From assembly GCF_900638025.1 (NCBI RefSeq), contig NZ_LR134481.1:744001-808000 (forward strand): 64,000 bases of DNA, in the 5' to 3' direction. Each line of letters begins with the position of its first letter. Position 1 is the stretch's first letter. Of this stretch, positions 1 through 8,384 are shown one piece after another. The translations under genes were made by a program, and so were the position numbers. Under the pieces are notes generated by a model. That model searched no databases and was not told the DNA's origin. It saw nothing but the letters and a program-made list of their open reading frames with translations. Source of the stretch: Haemophilus parainfluenzae (GTDB lineage: Bacteria; Pseudomonadota; Gammaproteobacteria; Enterobacterales; Pasteurellaceae).

Positions 1-978
1 AAAGTGCTTGTTGATATCGCGGGTATGCCAAAAGATGAATTCGAAACACTTATTACAACGAGTGGAAGCAATGATGCTTGGGTAGCTAAAGCATTAAAAT
101 CAACTAAGCCTTGGGCAAAACGTTTACCAAAATATGAAGAGCGTATTCGTTTATCTTTAGATAACTTAGCGAATATTGAACAGCAAACTAATCTTACCAT
201 CCAACAAATGCGTGAGATTTGTGATGCTGTATCACGTGGTGAACAAAAAGCTCGCCGTGCGAAAAAAGAAATGGTTGAAGCCAACTTGCGTTTGGTGATC
301 TCTATTGCGAAAAAGTATACCAACCGTGGTTTACAATTCTTGGATTTAATTCAAGAAGGGAATATCGGTTTGATGAAAGCGGTAGATAAATTTGAATACC
401 GTCGTGGCTATAAATTCTCTACTTATGCAACATGGTGGATTCGTCAGGCGATTACTCGTTCTATTGCGGACCAAGCACGTACAATTCGTATTCCTGTTCA
501 TATGATTGAAACGATTAATAAATTAAATCGTATTTCTCGTCAAATGTTACAAGAAATGGGGCGTGAGGCGACACCGGAAGAGCTTGCTGAACGCATGGGC
601 ATGCCAGAAGATAAAATTCGTAAGGTGCTTAAAATTGCGAAAGAGCCAATTTCAATGGAAACCCCAATCGGTGATGACGATGATTCACATTTAGGTGATT
701 TTATCGAGGATTCAACCCTTGAATTGCCATTAGATTCAGCAACCGCACAAAGCTTAAAAGTAGCAACTCATGAAGTGTTAGAAGGTTTAACACCGCGTGA
801 AGCAAAAGTATTACGTATGCGTTTTGGTATTGATATGAATACCGACCATACACTCGAAGAAGTGGGTAAACAATTTGACGTAACTCGTGAGCGTATTCGT
901 CAGATTGAAGCGAAAGCATTACGTAAATTACGTCATCCTAGCCGTTCTGAGACATTAAGAAGTTTTTTGGATGAGTAA
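1..978 (+). CDS. rpoD: RNA polymerase sigma factor RpoD (sigma-70), C-terminal part
   Basis: The housekeeping sigma factor directs RNA polymerase to -10/-35 promoters. The gene enters from the left edge already in frame, so the N-terminal region 1.1 and most of the non-conserved region are missing. Visible, counted from the GTG at position 4 (an internal Val codon, not the start), are regions 2.1-2.4 at about residues 92-163 (the [20 protein letters not shown] block recognises and melts the -10 element), region 3 at about 164-240, and region 4.2 with the helix-turn-helix [20 protein letters not shown] at 293-312. The C-terminus (RSFLDE) is typical. A strong hairpin terminator follows within 25 bp. 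Identification is certain; only the start lies outside the window. Confidence 0.98.
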   Translation, partial: KVLVDIAGMPKDEFETLITTSGSNDAWVAKALKSTKPWAKRLPKYEERIRLSLDNLANIEQQTNLTIQQMREICDAVSRGEQKARRAKKEMVEANLRLVISIAKKYTNRGLQFLDLIQEGNIGLMKAVDKFEYRRGYKFSTYATWWIRQAITRSIADQARTIRIPVHMIETINKLNRISRQMLQEMGREATPEELAERMGMPEDKIRKVLKIAKEPISMETPIGDDDDSHLGDFIEDSTLELPLDSATAQSLKVATHEVLEGLTPREAKVLRMRFGIDMNTDHTLEEVGKQFDVTRERIRQIEAKALRKLRHPSRSETLRSFLDE

Positions 979-1000
979 TTGTTTATTTATATAAAAAGAA

Positions 1001-1026
1001 AAGGCAGATATCTCTGCCTTTTTTAT
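1001..1026 (+). terminator. Rho-independent terminator of rpoD
   Basis: Perfect 8-bp stem AAGGCAGA/TCTGCCTT (1001-1008 with 1013-1020) with loop TATC, followed by a T-run. It lies 22 bp after the rpoD stop codon. Confidence 0.9.
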
Positions 1027-1110
1027 TTGATTAAATTTGGTTATTTACCGCGAAATCACATTCCTTTAAAATACGCGCCTTTCTTCATTTAAAAACAAAA
1101 AAGGAACTTT

Positions 1111-1527
1111 ATGGAAGAATCTCAAGAACTCGAAAAACTGCCTCGCGTGGTGACAGGTGTATTAAAAGTGGTATTAAGTTTTTCACTTATTGCTTTAGCT
1201 GTCGTATTGATCATTGCATTAGCTAAAATTACCTATACGTTAGCGATCATGGTATTTAATACATCAAGCGTAGTGCCTTATGATGTTGCTGAACAAGCAG
1301 TGATGTTTTTCTTATACTTCGGTTTTATTGGCCTTATTGTGCAATATTTTAAAAGTGGCTATCACTTTCCTTTGCGCTATTTTATTTACGCAGGGATTAC
1401 GGCCATGTTGCGCCTGATTATTGTGAATCATGAGAGCTCCGTTGATACCATCTTATTCGCAGGCGCGATTTTAATTATGGTTATTGCACTTTGTTTAGTG
1501 TTGTATTCCAATAAAATTAAAATTTAA
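1111..1527 (+). CDS. psiE: PsiE family phosphate-starvation-inducible inner-membrane protein
   Basis: Small integral membrane protein of the PsiE family (138 aa, the usual size). In E. coli psiE is induced by phosphate starvation and its biochemical role is unknown. The sequence shows a short charged N-terminus, then about four hydrophobic segments (roughly residues 15-38, 60-80, 88-105, 112-134). The family-typical stretch FNTSSVVPYDVAEQAVMFF lies between the first two, and HFPLRYFIYAGITAMLR between the later ones. The start is supported by AAGGAAC 7 bp upstream of the ATG. It is a single gene between rpoD and the convergent rlmJ. I saw no obvious PhoB box in the 130-bp upstream region. Confidence 0.85.
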   Translation: MEESQELEKLPRVVTGVLKVVLSFSLIALAVVLIIALAKITYTLAIMVFNTSSVVPYDVAEQAVMFFLYFGFIGLIVQYFKSGYHFPLRYFIYAGITAMLRLIIVNHESSVDTILFAGAILIMVIALCLVLYSNKIKI

Positions 1528-1549
1528 AAGTGCGGTCATTTTGACCGAG
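1528..1549 (+). terminator. Uptake-signal hairpin between convergent psiE and rlmJ
   Basis: An exact uptake signal (AAGTGCGGT, 1528-1536) begins one base after the psiE stop codon and forms the left arm of a hairpin CGGTCA/TGACCG (1533-1538 with 1542-1547). Read on the minus strand the hairpin runs into CACTTTTAAATTTT, so it could end psiE and rlmJ transcription in both directions. The T-runs are weak. Confidence 0.55.
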
Positions 1550-1562
1550 ATTTTGGAATGGA

Positions 1563-2408
1563 TTATTCCGGCACAATCCATTCCATTGTCCAACTTCCTG
1601 TACCTTCAGGGACGAGTGTTTGAGTTAAATAAGGCAAAATAACATTCATTTGCTGTTCTAATTGCCAAGGTGGGTTAATCACCACCATTCCACTTGCGGT
1701 CATACCACGTTGATCGCTATCAGGACGAACAGCCAATTCAATTTTCAAAATTTTACGAATTCCCGTTGCTTCTAATCCTTTAAAAATGCGTTTTGTTTGT
1801 TGACGTAGAACCACAGGATACCAAATCGCATAAGTGCCTGTCGCAAAGCGTTTATAACCTTCTTCGATCGCTTTAACTACCAAATCATAATCTTCTTTTA
1901 ATTCATAAGGTGGATCAATAAGCACCAAACCTCTGCGTTCTTTTGGTGGAAGTGTCGCTTTGAGTTGTTGGAAACCATTTTCTGATTTTGTGGTGATATT
2001 CTTAAACTCTTTGAAATTATTGCGCAATAATGGAAAATCGCTCGGATGTAATTCGGTGAGCAAAGCGCGATCTTGTGAACGCAATAATTGAGCGGCAATC
2101 ATTGGCGACCCAGCATAATAGCGTAATTCTTTGCCACCATAATTGAGCTTCTTAATAATTTCCACATAGCGAACAATTTCTTCGGGTAAATCTGTTCTTT
2201 CCCAAAGTCTGCCTATTCCTTCTTTATATTCGCCCGTTTTTTCTGATTCGTTAGAACTTAAACGATAGCGACCCACACCAGAATGGGTGTCGAGATAGTA
2301 GAAACCTTTTTCTTTTAGTGAAAGATTTTCTAGAATCAGCATTAGTACAATGTGCTTAAGCACATCGGCGTGGTTGCCAGCATGAAAACTGTGGCGATAA
2401 CTTAACAT
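1563..2408 (-). CDS. rlmJ: 23S rRNA (adenine-2030-N6)-methyltransferase RlmJ
   Basis: SAM-dependent enzyme that methylates N6 of A2030 in 23S rRNA. Length (281 aa) matches the E. coli family. Family signatures are the N-terminal YRHSFHAGNHADVLKH (residues 4-19), the SAM-site DTHSG (40-44) and the catalytic DPPY motif (165-168) of N6-adenine methyltransferases. The homologue was once grouped with Haemophilus com genes (comJ), but the conserved function is rRNA modification. The start ATG is preceded on the minus strand by AAAGGAGAAAC, a good ribosome-binding site. It is monocistronic and convergent with psiE. Confidence 0.93.
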   Translation of the reverse strand: MLSYRHSFHAGNHADVLKHIVLMLILENLSLKEKGFYYLDTHSGVGRYRLSSNESEKTGEYKEGIGRLWERTDLPEEIVRYVEIIKKLNYGGKELRYYAGSPMIAAQLLRSQDRALLTELHPSDFPLLRNNFKEFKNITTKSENGFQQLKATLPPKERRGLVLIDPPYELKEDYDLVVKAIEEGYKRFATGTYAIWYPVVLRQQTKRIFKGLEATGIRKILKIELAVRPDSDQRGMTASGMVVINPPWQLEQQMNVILPYLTQTLVPEGTGSWTMEWIVPE

Positions 2409-2832
2409 AGTTTCTCCTTTATGATGAGAAAAGTACGCTCAAGATTGATGGTATAACTTTTCGGTAGAAAAAATATTATCACTTGAAACACTAAAACCTT
2501 TGAAGGGATTTGAATTCAAGGGGATATTCATGATGTCAGAATTTTTTATAATCCGGTAACTTATGGGGAAGCAAATTAAAGGACTAATAATATATTATAT
2601 ACTTACAGAGAATCTAGTTTTTTATTATAAATACTTTTGTCGTCTTATTTTACAAGGTAAGGAGTCATTTCTAGAACGTTGAATATAACACTTGAAAAGT
2701 GAGTCTATAATTTAACTTATTATTTTCATTACTTAAATTGACTCCTGAGGACTAAACAAAAAAATCTAAACTAAAGTTAATATCATTTCCTATTGTTTTA
2801 TTTTTAATTGCGATATAAAATTCTTTCAAATT
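2409..2832. other. AT-rich intergenic region upstream of the thi riboswitch
   Basis: About 420 bp between divergent rlmJ and the thi leader with no credible gene. It contains the rlmJ ribosome-binding site at its left end, an interrupted inverted repeat GGAGTCA (2661-2667) and TGACTCC (2739-2745), and a probable thi promoter near its right end. That promoter has a -10-like TATAAA at 2814-2819 and a weak TTGTTT at 2793-2798, with a short 15-bp spacer. Nothing else stands out. Confidence 0.5.
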
Positions 2833-2907
2833 TTAGTCGGGGTGCCACAAGGTGGCTGAGATGATACCCGTGAACCTGAAACAGTTAGTACTGACGTAGG
2901 AAACTAA
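2833..2907 (+). promoter_or_regulatory. TPP (thi-box) riboswitch
   Basis: A complete thiamine pyrophosphate aptamer. The conserved elements occur in order: GGGGTGCC (2839-2846), GGCTGAGATGATACCC (2854-2869), TGAACCTGAA (2871-2880) and ACGTAGGAAACTAA (2894-2907). Helix P1 is TTAGT (2833-2837) with ACTAA (2903-2907). No intrinsic terminator follows before thiZ, so control is more likely translational (or by Rho) than by intrinsic termination. The downstream genes are all thiamine salvage genes, as expected for repression by TPP. Confidence 0.96.
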
Positions 2908-2908
2908 T

Positions 2909-2977
2909 ATGCCAAAATATTTTCTCATTCTTCATACCTATTTTCACTCCTTTTCTGCCGTTACCTTTAGTTATTAA
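2909..2977 (+). CDS. Possible 22-aa leader peptide between TPP aptamer and thiZ
   Basis: A short ORF starts two bases after the riboswitch P1 helix: ATG at 2909, TAA at 2975-2977, peptide MPKYFLILHTYFHSFSAVTF plus SY. AGGA at 2898-2901 is 7 bp upstream of this ATG and is itself part of the aptamer's conserved 3' strand. The ORF ends 16 bp before the thiZ ATG and spans the 5' arm of a weak hairpin over the thiZ ribosome-binding site. Aromatic residues are frequent. I do not recognise the peptide; it may be a regulatory leader or a chance ORF. Confidence 0.35.
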   Translation: MPKYFLILHTYFHSFSAVTFSY

Positions 2978-2989
2978 TCCTTAGGTTAA
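2961..2989 (+). promoter_or_regulatory. Weak hairpin covering the thiZ ribosome-binding site
   Basis: TTACCT (2961-2966) can pair with AGGTTAA (2983-2989) with one bulged T. This encloses the only Shine-Dalgarno-like sequence (AGG, 2983-2985) in front of the thiZ ATG at 2994. It is six AT-rich pairs with a 16-nt loop, so it is weak on its own. Confidence 0.3.
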
Positions 2990-2993
2990 TGCT

Positions 2994-3719
2994 ATGGTGA
3001 ATATTCAGGATCTTAGTCTTGCTTTTGGAGAGCAAGTACTATTTGAACACCTTGATTTAACGCTTTTGCCTAATGAGTGGGTCAGTTTACTTGGCTGCTC
3101 TGGTGTAGGTAAATCAACGCTTTTGAGATTAATTGCAGGGCTTGAAATACCAGGAAAAGTTCAAGGCAATATCACCTCCCATCCTCATATTCGAGTGGCA
3201 TGGTTACCGCAAAAAGATACCCTTTATCCTTGGCTTTCAATTGTTGATAACGTCCAATTAGAAAACGTACTATTTGGAAATAAATCTGCAAAAACCACCA
3301 TTCGAGCCAAAGTATTACTTGAACAAGTGGGTATGTCAGAGCATCTGCATAAAAACAGTGCTCAATTATCTGGAGGGCAAAAACAAAGAGTGGCGCTCGC
3401 TCGAGTATTAATGCAAAACGCTGATTTAGTTTTACTTGATGAACCATTCTCTGCCCTTGATGCGATTAGTCGTTACCAATTACAAAACTTGGCCTATGAA
3501 CTATTAAAAAATAAATCAGTATTATTAGTTACCCATGATCCTCAAGAAGCATTACGCTTAAGCCAACGTATTTTTGTATTACGTTCACCGCAGCCTAATC
3601 AATCAGCATTATCCGATGTTATAAAACCTGAAGGTAAAGCACCACGAGATCTAAACCAAAATAATTTGTGGATGCTCCAACAGCAATTATTGAACGAGTT
3701 ATTAGAGGGAAAAAGATGA
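2994..3719 (+). CDS. thiZ: Thiamine-pyrimidine ABC transporter, ATP-binding protein ThiZ
   Basis: Nucleotide-binding subunit that drives import of hydroxymethylpyrimidine (HMP) or its amino/formylamino derivatives with ThiX and ThiY. It is related to the SsuB/TauB type. Visible are Walker A GCSGVGKST (34-42), Q-loop LPQKDTLYPW (71-80), signature LSGGQKQR (125-132), Walker B LVLLDEP (145-151) and the H-loop THD (180-182). Length of 241 aa is normal. It is the first gene of the riboswitch-controlled operon, and its stop overlaps the thiX start by ATGA at 3716-3719. The pyrimidine substrate is inferred from the riboswitch and neighbours, not from this protein alone. Confidence 0.9.
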   Translation: MVNIQDLSLAFGEQVLFEHLDLTLLPNEWVSLLGCSGVGKSTLLRLIAGLEIPGKVQGNITSHPHIRVAWLPQKDTLYPWLSIVDNVQLENVLFGNKSAKTTIRAKVLLEQVGMSEHLHKNSAQLSGGQKQRVALARVLMQNADLVLLDEPFSALDAISRYQLQNLAYELLKNKSVLLVTHDPQEALRLSQRIFVLRSPQPNQSALSDVIKPEGKAPRDLNQNNLWMLQQQLLNELLEGKR

Positions 3720-4453
3720 AACTTAACCTTCTTAAACCGCTCTTTATTGGAGTTATATTGCTTTGTCTATGGCAACTTATTGGTGTATTCGGTGATTTGC
3801 CCCATTACATATTTCCTTCTCCACAAGCTGTATGGTTGCAATTAACTTCTCATTCAGAACTACTTTGGCAACATACACTAATCACCTTAATTGAAATTGG
3901 CTTAGGGCTGCTACTGGGTTTTCTTTTTGGATTGTCATCAGCCCTATTACTCTCTTTTTCGCCTAAAATATCGTCCTTACTGTTACCGGTTTTAGTGATT
4001 TCTCAAGCAATTCCTGTTTTTGCTATCGCTCCGATACTCGTACTTTGGCTAGGTTATGGCATGCCGTCAAAAATTGTTATGGCTATTCTCATTATCTATT
4101 TCCCTGTAACTGCAGCTTGTTACGATGGCTTACGCAATACACCTAAAGCTTGGATTGATCTCGCCAAAACATTCCAGCCATCCCCTTGGCGTTTATTACT
4201 TAAAGTACGTTTACCAGCCGCTTTACCCGCATTTGCATCAGGCTTTCGCATTGCTGTTTCAGTCGCACCAATTGGCGCTGTAATCGGAGAATGGGTGGGT
4301 TCATCAGAAGGGCTTGGCTATTTAATGATCTACGCCAATGCTCGTATGCAGGTGGATTTAATGTTCGCTGCGTTGCTGATCTTAGTCGTGATTTCACTTT
4401 GCTTATATTTCAGCATCGATTGGCTACTACGCCGTTTTATTTGGCACGTTTAA
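3716..4453 (+). CDS. thiX: Thiamine-pyrimidine ABC transporter permease ThiX
   Basis: Inner-membrane permease of the ThiXYZ importer (binding-protein-dependent permease superfamily, SsuC/TauC-like), 245 aa with about six hydrophobic segments. The EAA-type cytoplasmic loop that contacts the ATPase is visible as ACYDGLRNTPKAWIDLAKTF. I chose ATG 3716 over an upstream in-frame ATG at 3668. The 3716 start gives the ATGA overlap with thiZ, has GAGGGAAAA just upstream, and begins directly with MKLNLLKPLFIGVILLC, a typical first membrane helix. The longer version would add 16 charged residues coded inside thiZ. Confidence 0.9.
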   Translation: MKLNLLKPLFIGVILLCLWQLIGVFGDLPHYIFPSPQAVWLQLTSHSELLWQHTLITLIEIGLGLLLGFLFGLSSALLLSFSPKISSLLLPVLVISQAIPVFAIAPILVLWLGYGMPSKIVMAILIIYFPVTAACYDGLRNTPKAWIDLAKTFQPSPWRLLLKVRLPAALPAFASGFRIAVSVAPIGAVIGEWVGSSEGLGYLMIYANARMQVDLMFAALLILVVISLCLYFSIDWLLRRFIWHV

Positions 4454-4478
4454 CACTTCATGACAAAAGGAGACAAAA

Positions 4479-5423
4479 ATGAAGAAAATCATCCGTTATT
4501 TCAGTCTTTTAATTGGACTCACCGCCAGTTTTACCAGCTTAGCAAAAGAGAAAATCAGCTTAATGCTTGATTGGTATGTGAATCCTGACCACGCAGCAAT
4601 CATCGTTGCTCAACAAAAAGGCTTTTTTGAAAAAAATAACTTAGACGTCGATATTATCGAACCCGCTGATCCATCGTTACCGCCTAAATTGGTTGCTGCA
4701 GGAAAAATGGATTTAGCCATTAATTATCAACCTCAACTTTATCAACAAGTTGCAGAAGGATTACCTTTAGTAAGAGTGGGGTCTCTCATTTCTAGTCCAT
4801 TAAATAGCGTTGTGGTGCTTAAAAATAGTAACATCAAAACACTGGCCGATCTGAAAGGAAAAAAAGTGGGCTATTCAGTTAGTGGTTTTGAAGATGTGTT
4901 GCTCGACACGATGCTTCGCTCTATTGAACTCAGCAATCAAGACGTAAAATTAGTAAATGTGAATTGGTCACTTTCTCCTTCTCTTTTAACAGGACAAGTC
5001 GATGCGGTCATCGGGGCATTCCGTAATTTTGAACTGAATCAGATCCATTTAGAAAAACAAGAAGGCGTGGCATTTTTCCCAGAACAATATGGTGTACCGG
5101 TTTATGATGAATTGATTTTAGTCGCAAACAAAAACAATCTTGCCTCTAAAAAAATTTCCGATTTTTTGACCGCACTTGAACAAGCCACAACCTATCTACA
5201 AAGCCATCCAGCTGAAGCATGGCAAGCTTTTGTGAACCATAAGCCAAAAGAACTCAATACAGAATTAAATCAATTAGCCTGGAAAGATACCTTGCCTTTA
5301 TTAGCAACAAAACCTCGTCAATTGGATGCCAAACGTTATCAACAAATGGCGGAATTTATGCATCAAAAAGGCTTGATTCCAAAAGCACTTGAATTGAAAG
5401 ACTATGCCATCGAATTACAGTAA
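4479..5423 (+). CDS. thiY: Thiamine-pyrimidine-binding periplasmic protein ThiY
   Basis: Substrate-binding component of ThiXYZ, in the NMT1/THI5-like family (periplasmic binding protein fold), 314 aa. It has a cleavable signal peptide (MKKIIRYFSLLIGLTASFTS, then cleavage near SLA-KE). The mature protein opens with the family-typical SLMLDWYVNPDHAAIIVAQQ. Characterised ThiY proteins bind N-formyl-4-amino-5-aminomethyl-2-methylpyrimidine, a thiamine breakdown product, and the tenA gene directly downstream fits such salvage. GGAG precedes the ATG. An uptake signal in reverse orientation (5169-5177) is embedded in the coding sequence. Confidence 0.92.
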   Translation: MKKIIRYFSLLIGLTASFTSLAKEKISLMLDWYVNPDHAAIIVAQQKGFFEKNNLDVDIIEPADPSLPPKLVAAGKMDLAINYQPQLYQQVAEGLPLVRVGSLISSPLNSVVVLKNSNIKTLADLKGKKVGYSVSGFEDVLLDTMLRSIELSNQDVKLVNVNWSLSPSLLTGQVDAVIGAFRNFELNQIHLEKQEGVAFFPEQYGVPVYDELILVANKNNLASKKISDFLTALEQATTYLQSHPAEAWQAFVNHKPKELNTELNQLAWKDTLPLLATKPRQLDAKRYQQMAEFMHQKGLIPKALELKDYAIELQ

Positions 5424-5429
5424 GGGAAA

Positions 5430-6080
5430 ATGATGATTGAACGACTCATTCAGCAAGCGCAACCTTATTGGAAGCAATATGTTGAGCATGAATTTGTGCA
5501 ACAACTTGCAAAAGGCACCTTGCCCAAAGCTTGTTTTCAGCACTACTTAAAACAAGATTACATCTATCTTTTCCATTACAGCCGTGCTTTTGCCTTGGGT
5601 GTGTTCAAGGCAAGAAATTTTGCTGAAATGGACATGCCGCGTAAAACGCTCGACATTCTTTGCCAAGAAATCCAATTACATTTGGATTACTGTCGTCAAT
5701 GGGAAATTAGTGAGCAGGAAATATTCGAAACTCCAGAAAGTTTAGCATGTATTTCCTATACACGTTACCTGCTTGATTGTGGAATAACGGGCGGCTTACC
5801 AGAGCTATATGCTGCCGTGACGCCTTGTGCTTTAGGTTACGCACAAGTCGCCCACTACATCACAGAAAATTATCCAAAACTACCAAGCAATCCTTATCAA
5901 GCGTGGATTGACGCATACTCAGCACCAGAATATCAACAAGCCGCACAAGAAACGGTTGATTTTCTTACCGTACTTTGTGAGCCACTTAATGATTCTCAAC
6001 TCGCTAATATCCAACAGATTTTTACCACAGCCACTCGAATGGAAATTGGATTTTGGCAAATGGGATTGGATTTAGCATAA
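5430..6080 (+). CDS. tenA: Aminopyrimidine aminohydrolase / thiaminase II TenA
   Basis: All-helical cytoplasmic enzyme that hydrolyses 4-amino-5-aminomethyl-2-methylpyrimidine to HMP and can also cleave thiamine. The length of 216 aa is normal. The active-site Cys lies in AAVTPCALGY (C133), with a conserved Asp in KQDYIYL (D43) and the C-terminal Glu in RMEIGFWQMG (E205), the arrangement of active TenA_C enzymes. The gene begins 6 bp after thiY with AAGGGAAA as ribosome-binding site. Two tandem ATGs are possible starts and the first is used here. It supplies HMP to thiD downstream. Confidence 0.95.
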   Translation: MMIERLIQQAQPYWKQYVEHEFVQQLAKGTLPKACFQHYLKQDYIYLFHYSRAFALGVFKARNFAEMDMPRKTLDILCQEIQLHLDYCRQWEISEQEIFETPESLACISYTRYLLDCGITGGLPELYAAVTPCALGYAQVAHYITENYPKLPSNPYQAWIDAYSAPEYQQAAQETVDFLTVLCEPLNDSQLANIQQIFTTATRMEIGFWQMGLDLA

Positions 6081-6096
6081 AAAATGAAGGTGTAAA

Positions 6097-6891
6097 ATGA
6101 AATCAGTTTATTTATCAAAAATTCGTGAACAGAATCCGTTGATTCATAATATTACTAATATTGTTGCAGCAAATTTTAGCGCCAATGGTTTGCTCGCTTT
6201 AGGTGCGTCACCATTGATGTCAGCCAACATAGAGGAAATGGTTGAGGTGCCGAAAATCAGCCAAGCATTGGTAATCAATATCGGCACGCTTATCGGTAAA
6301 GAACGAGAGGCTATGTTACTAGCGGGTAAAACGGCTAATTCTATAGGCATTCCTGTCGTGCTTGATCCTGTTGGAGTGGGCGCCACTCGTTACCGACAAG
6401 AAACAGTCCGTCAGTTATTGGCGGAAGTAAAATTTGCCCTAATTCGAGGTAACGCTGGCGAACTTGCGGCGATTGCAGGTGCAGATTGGCAAGCAAAAGG
6501 CGTAGATGCGGGGCAAGGGAAAACGAATCTACAAGAAACCGCTCAACGTGTTGCACTACGCTATGACTGTACGGTGTTAATTAGTGGTGAGGTTGATATT
6601 ATCAGTAATGGAAAGCAAACGGCTACCATCCATAACGGCACACCATTATTCCCCAAAGTCACCGCATCGGGGTGTTTATTAAGTGCAGTATGCGCAGCAT
6701 TTTTAGCTGTTGATGAAGGTAATCATTTTTCTGCGATAGTCGAAGCCTGTGCCGCTTACACCGTTGCAGGGGAGCTTGCGGCTAAAAACTTAACCACGCA
6801 AGTCGGTCAGTTCCAAATTTGCTTGCTTGATAAATTGGCAGCCTTAACACCTGATTTAATAGAACAAAACGCGGAGGTGAAATATGTCTAA
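6097..6891 (+). CDS. thiM: Hydroxyethylthiazole kinase ThiM
   Basis: Phosphorylates 4-methyl-5-(2-hydroxyethyl)thiazole (HET) to HET-P for thiamine salvage. The protein is 264 aa of the ribokinase-like fold. It shows the N-terminal [20 protein letters not shown] (residues 14-33), GASPLMS (36-42), [12 protein letters not shown] (89-100) and the anion-hole/catalytic segment [14 protein letters not shown] with Cys193. GAAGGTG sits 7 bp before the ATG. The 3' end overlaps thiD by 8 bp, indicating translational coupling. It provides the thiazole half used by ThiE. Confidence 0.95.
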   Translation: MKSVYLSKIREQNPLIHNITNIVAANFSANGLLALGASPLMSANIEEMVEVPKISQALVINIGTLIGKEREAMLLAGKTANSIGIPVVLDPVGVGATRYRQETVRQLLAEVKFALIRGNAGELAAIAGADWQAKGVDAGQGKTNLQETAQRVALRYDCTVLISGEVDIISNGKQTATIHNGTPLFPKVTASGCLLSAVCAAFLAVDEGNHFSAIVEACAAYTVAGELAAKNLTTQVGQFQICLLDKLAALTPDLIEQNAEVKYV

Positions 6892-7693
6892 CATCGCACA
6901 AACGTTAACTATCGCTGGTTCTGACAGTGGCGGTGGTGCCGGCATTCAAGCCGATCTGAAAACCTTTCAAATGCAGGGCGTATTTGGCACTTCAGTGATT
7001 ACTGCTGTCACTGCACAAAACACACTTGGCGTATTTGATATTCACCCTATTTCATTGAAAACAATTCAAGCACAACTGGAAGCGGTAAAAAATGACTTTC
7101 AGATTGCAAGTGCCAAAATTGGTATGCTTGGCACAGCAGATATTATTGAATGCGTTGCTGATTTCTTAAAAAATCGTCCATTCGGCACATTAGTTATCGA
7201 TCCTGTCATGATTGCAAAAGGTGGTGCGCCATTATTGCAACAACAAGCGGTTTCCGCACTAAGCAAATATTTATTGCCACTTGCCGATGTGATTACGCCA
7301 AATATTCCTGAGGCAGAAGCTTTAACTGGTTTTAAGATTTCTGATACAGACAGCATTCAACAAGCCGCATTAGACTTGCAAAAACAAGGCGCAAAGAATG
7401 TGATTATTAAAGGCGGACATTCACTCAATTCACAAAGTCAGCAATGCCAAGATTGGATCCTTTTACAAAATAGTGAACATTTTGTTTTAGAAAGCCCTCG
7501 TTTTGATACGCCACATACTCACGGCACAGGCTGTACTTTTTCAGCTTGCTTAACAGCTGAATTAGCCAAAGGCACACCATTAAAAAGTGCGGTAAAAACA
7601 GCTAAAGATTTTATTACGGCAGCCATATCTCACCCATTGAATATTGGTCATGGGCATGGGCCAACAAATCATTGGGCTTACAGTCGCCTTTAA
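6884..7693 (+). CDS. thiD: Bifunctional hydroxymethylpyrimidine / phosphomethylpyrimidine kinase ThiD
   Basis: Carries out two successive ATP-dependent phosphorylations, HMP to HMP-P to HMP-PP. It is 269 aa with the ribokinase fold. Motifs are [17 protein letters not shown] (11-27), DPVMIAKGG (106-114), TPNIPEAE (138-145) and the C-terminal [18 protein letters not shown] (213-230) with the catalytic Cys of the GTGC anion hole. The start overlaps the end of thiM (GCGGAGGTG is the ribosome-binding site inside thiM). An uptake signal (7585-7593) is embedded in the coding sequence. Confidence 0.96.
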   Translation: MSNIAQTLTIAGSDSGGGAGIQADLKTFQMQGVFGTSVITAVTAQNTLGVFDIHPISLKTIQAQLEAVKNDFQIASAKIGMLGTADIIECVADFLKNRPFGTLVIDPVMIAKGGAPLLQQQAVSALSKYLLPLADVITPNIPEAEALTGFKISDTDSIQQAALDLQKQGAKNVIIKGGHSLNSQSQQCQDWILLQNSEHFVLESPRFDTPHTHGTGCTFSACLTAELAKGTPLKSAVKTAKDFITAAISHPLNIGHGHGPTNHWAYSRL

Positions 7694-7703
7694 GGATTGA
7701 AAG

Positions 7704-8384
7704 ATGAACAATATTCAAGAAATTTTACTGCTCTATTTTGTAGCAGGCACACAAGATTGCCGACATTTAGGTGATAATCCAGCAGAAAACTTGCTCTTTG
7801 TACTAAAACAAGCTTTAGAAGGTGGCATTACCTGTTTTCAATTTCGCGATAAAGGCAAATTCTCATTAGAAAATTCGCCAGATGAACAACGATCCTTAGC
7901 CATTAAGTGCCGAGACTTATGCCGTCAATATAATGTGCCATTTATTGTTGATGACAATGTTGATTTAGCATTGGAAATTGAAGCGGATGGAGTTCATGTT
8001 GGACAAAGTGATACGCCCGTAAAAACGATTCGAGCAAGAAGTAATAAGCCTCTGATTATTGGTTGGTCTGTTAACCGTTTAGATGAAGCAAAAATTGGAG
8101 AAGAATTATCTGAAATTGATTATTTCGGTATTGGTCCAATTTTTCCGACTCAGTCAAAAGAGAATCCCAAACCCACTCTTGGAATGGCGTTCATTCAAAC
8201 ATTGAGAGATGCAGGAATCACCAAACCACTTGTGGCGATTGGTGGCGTAAAACGAGAACATGTGAAAACCTTACGGAAATATGGCGCTGATGGTGTTGCA
8301 GTTATCACGGCTATAACTCAAGCGAATGATATAAAAGTAGCCACTCAAGCCCTGAAGGAAGAAAGTAATGCAAGCAACCAATAA
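7704..8384 (+). CDS. thiE: Thiamine-phosphate synthase ThiE
   Basis: Joins HMP-PP and HET-P to thiamine phosphate. TIM-barrel protein of 226 aa. Conserved segments are QFRDKG (46-51, pyrophosphate contact), VDDNVDLA (82-89), DGVHVGQ (95-101), GIGPIFPTQSKEN (142-154) and VAIGGV near residue 180. The gene starts 10 bp after thiD with AGGATTGAAAG upstream of the ATG, and its 3' end overlaps the downstream transporter gene by 17 bp. It completes the salvage route; thiL, needed for TPP, is not in the window. Confidence 0.96.
   Translation: MNNIQEILLLYFVAGTQDCRHLGDNPAENLLFVLKQALEGGITCFQFRDKGKFSLENSPDEQRSLAIKCRDLCRQYNVPFIVDDNVDLALEIEADGVHVGQSDTPVKTIRARSNKPLIIGWSVNRLDEAKIGEELSEIDYFGIGPIFPTQSKENPKPTLGMAFIQTLRDAGITKPLVAIGGVKREHVKTLRKYGADGVAVITAITQANDIKVATQALKEESNASNQ

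Noticed and set aside
3668..3715. Upstream start for thiX
   Set aside because: Adds 16 residues coded inside thiZ; the ATGA overlap at 3716 has the ribosome-binding site and the natural N-terminal helix.
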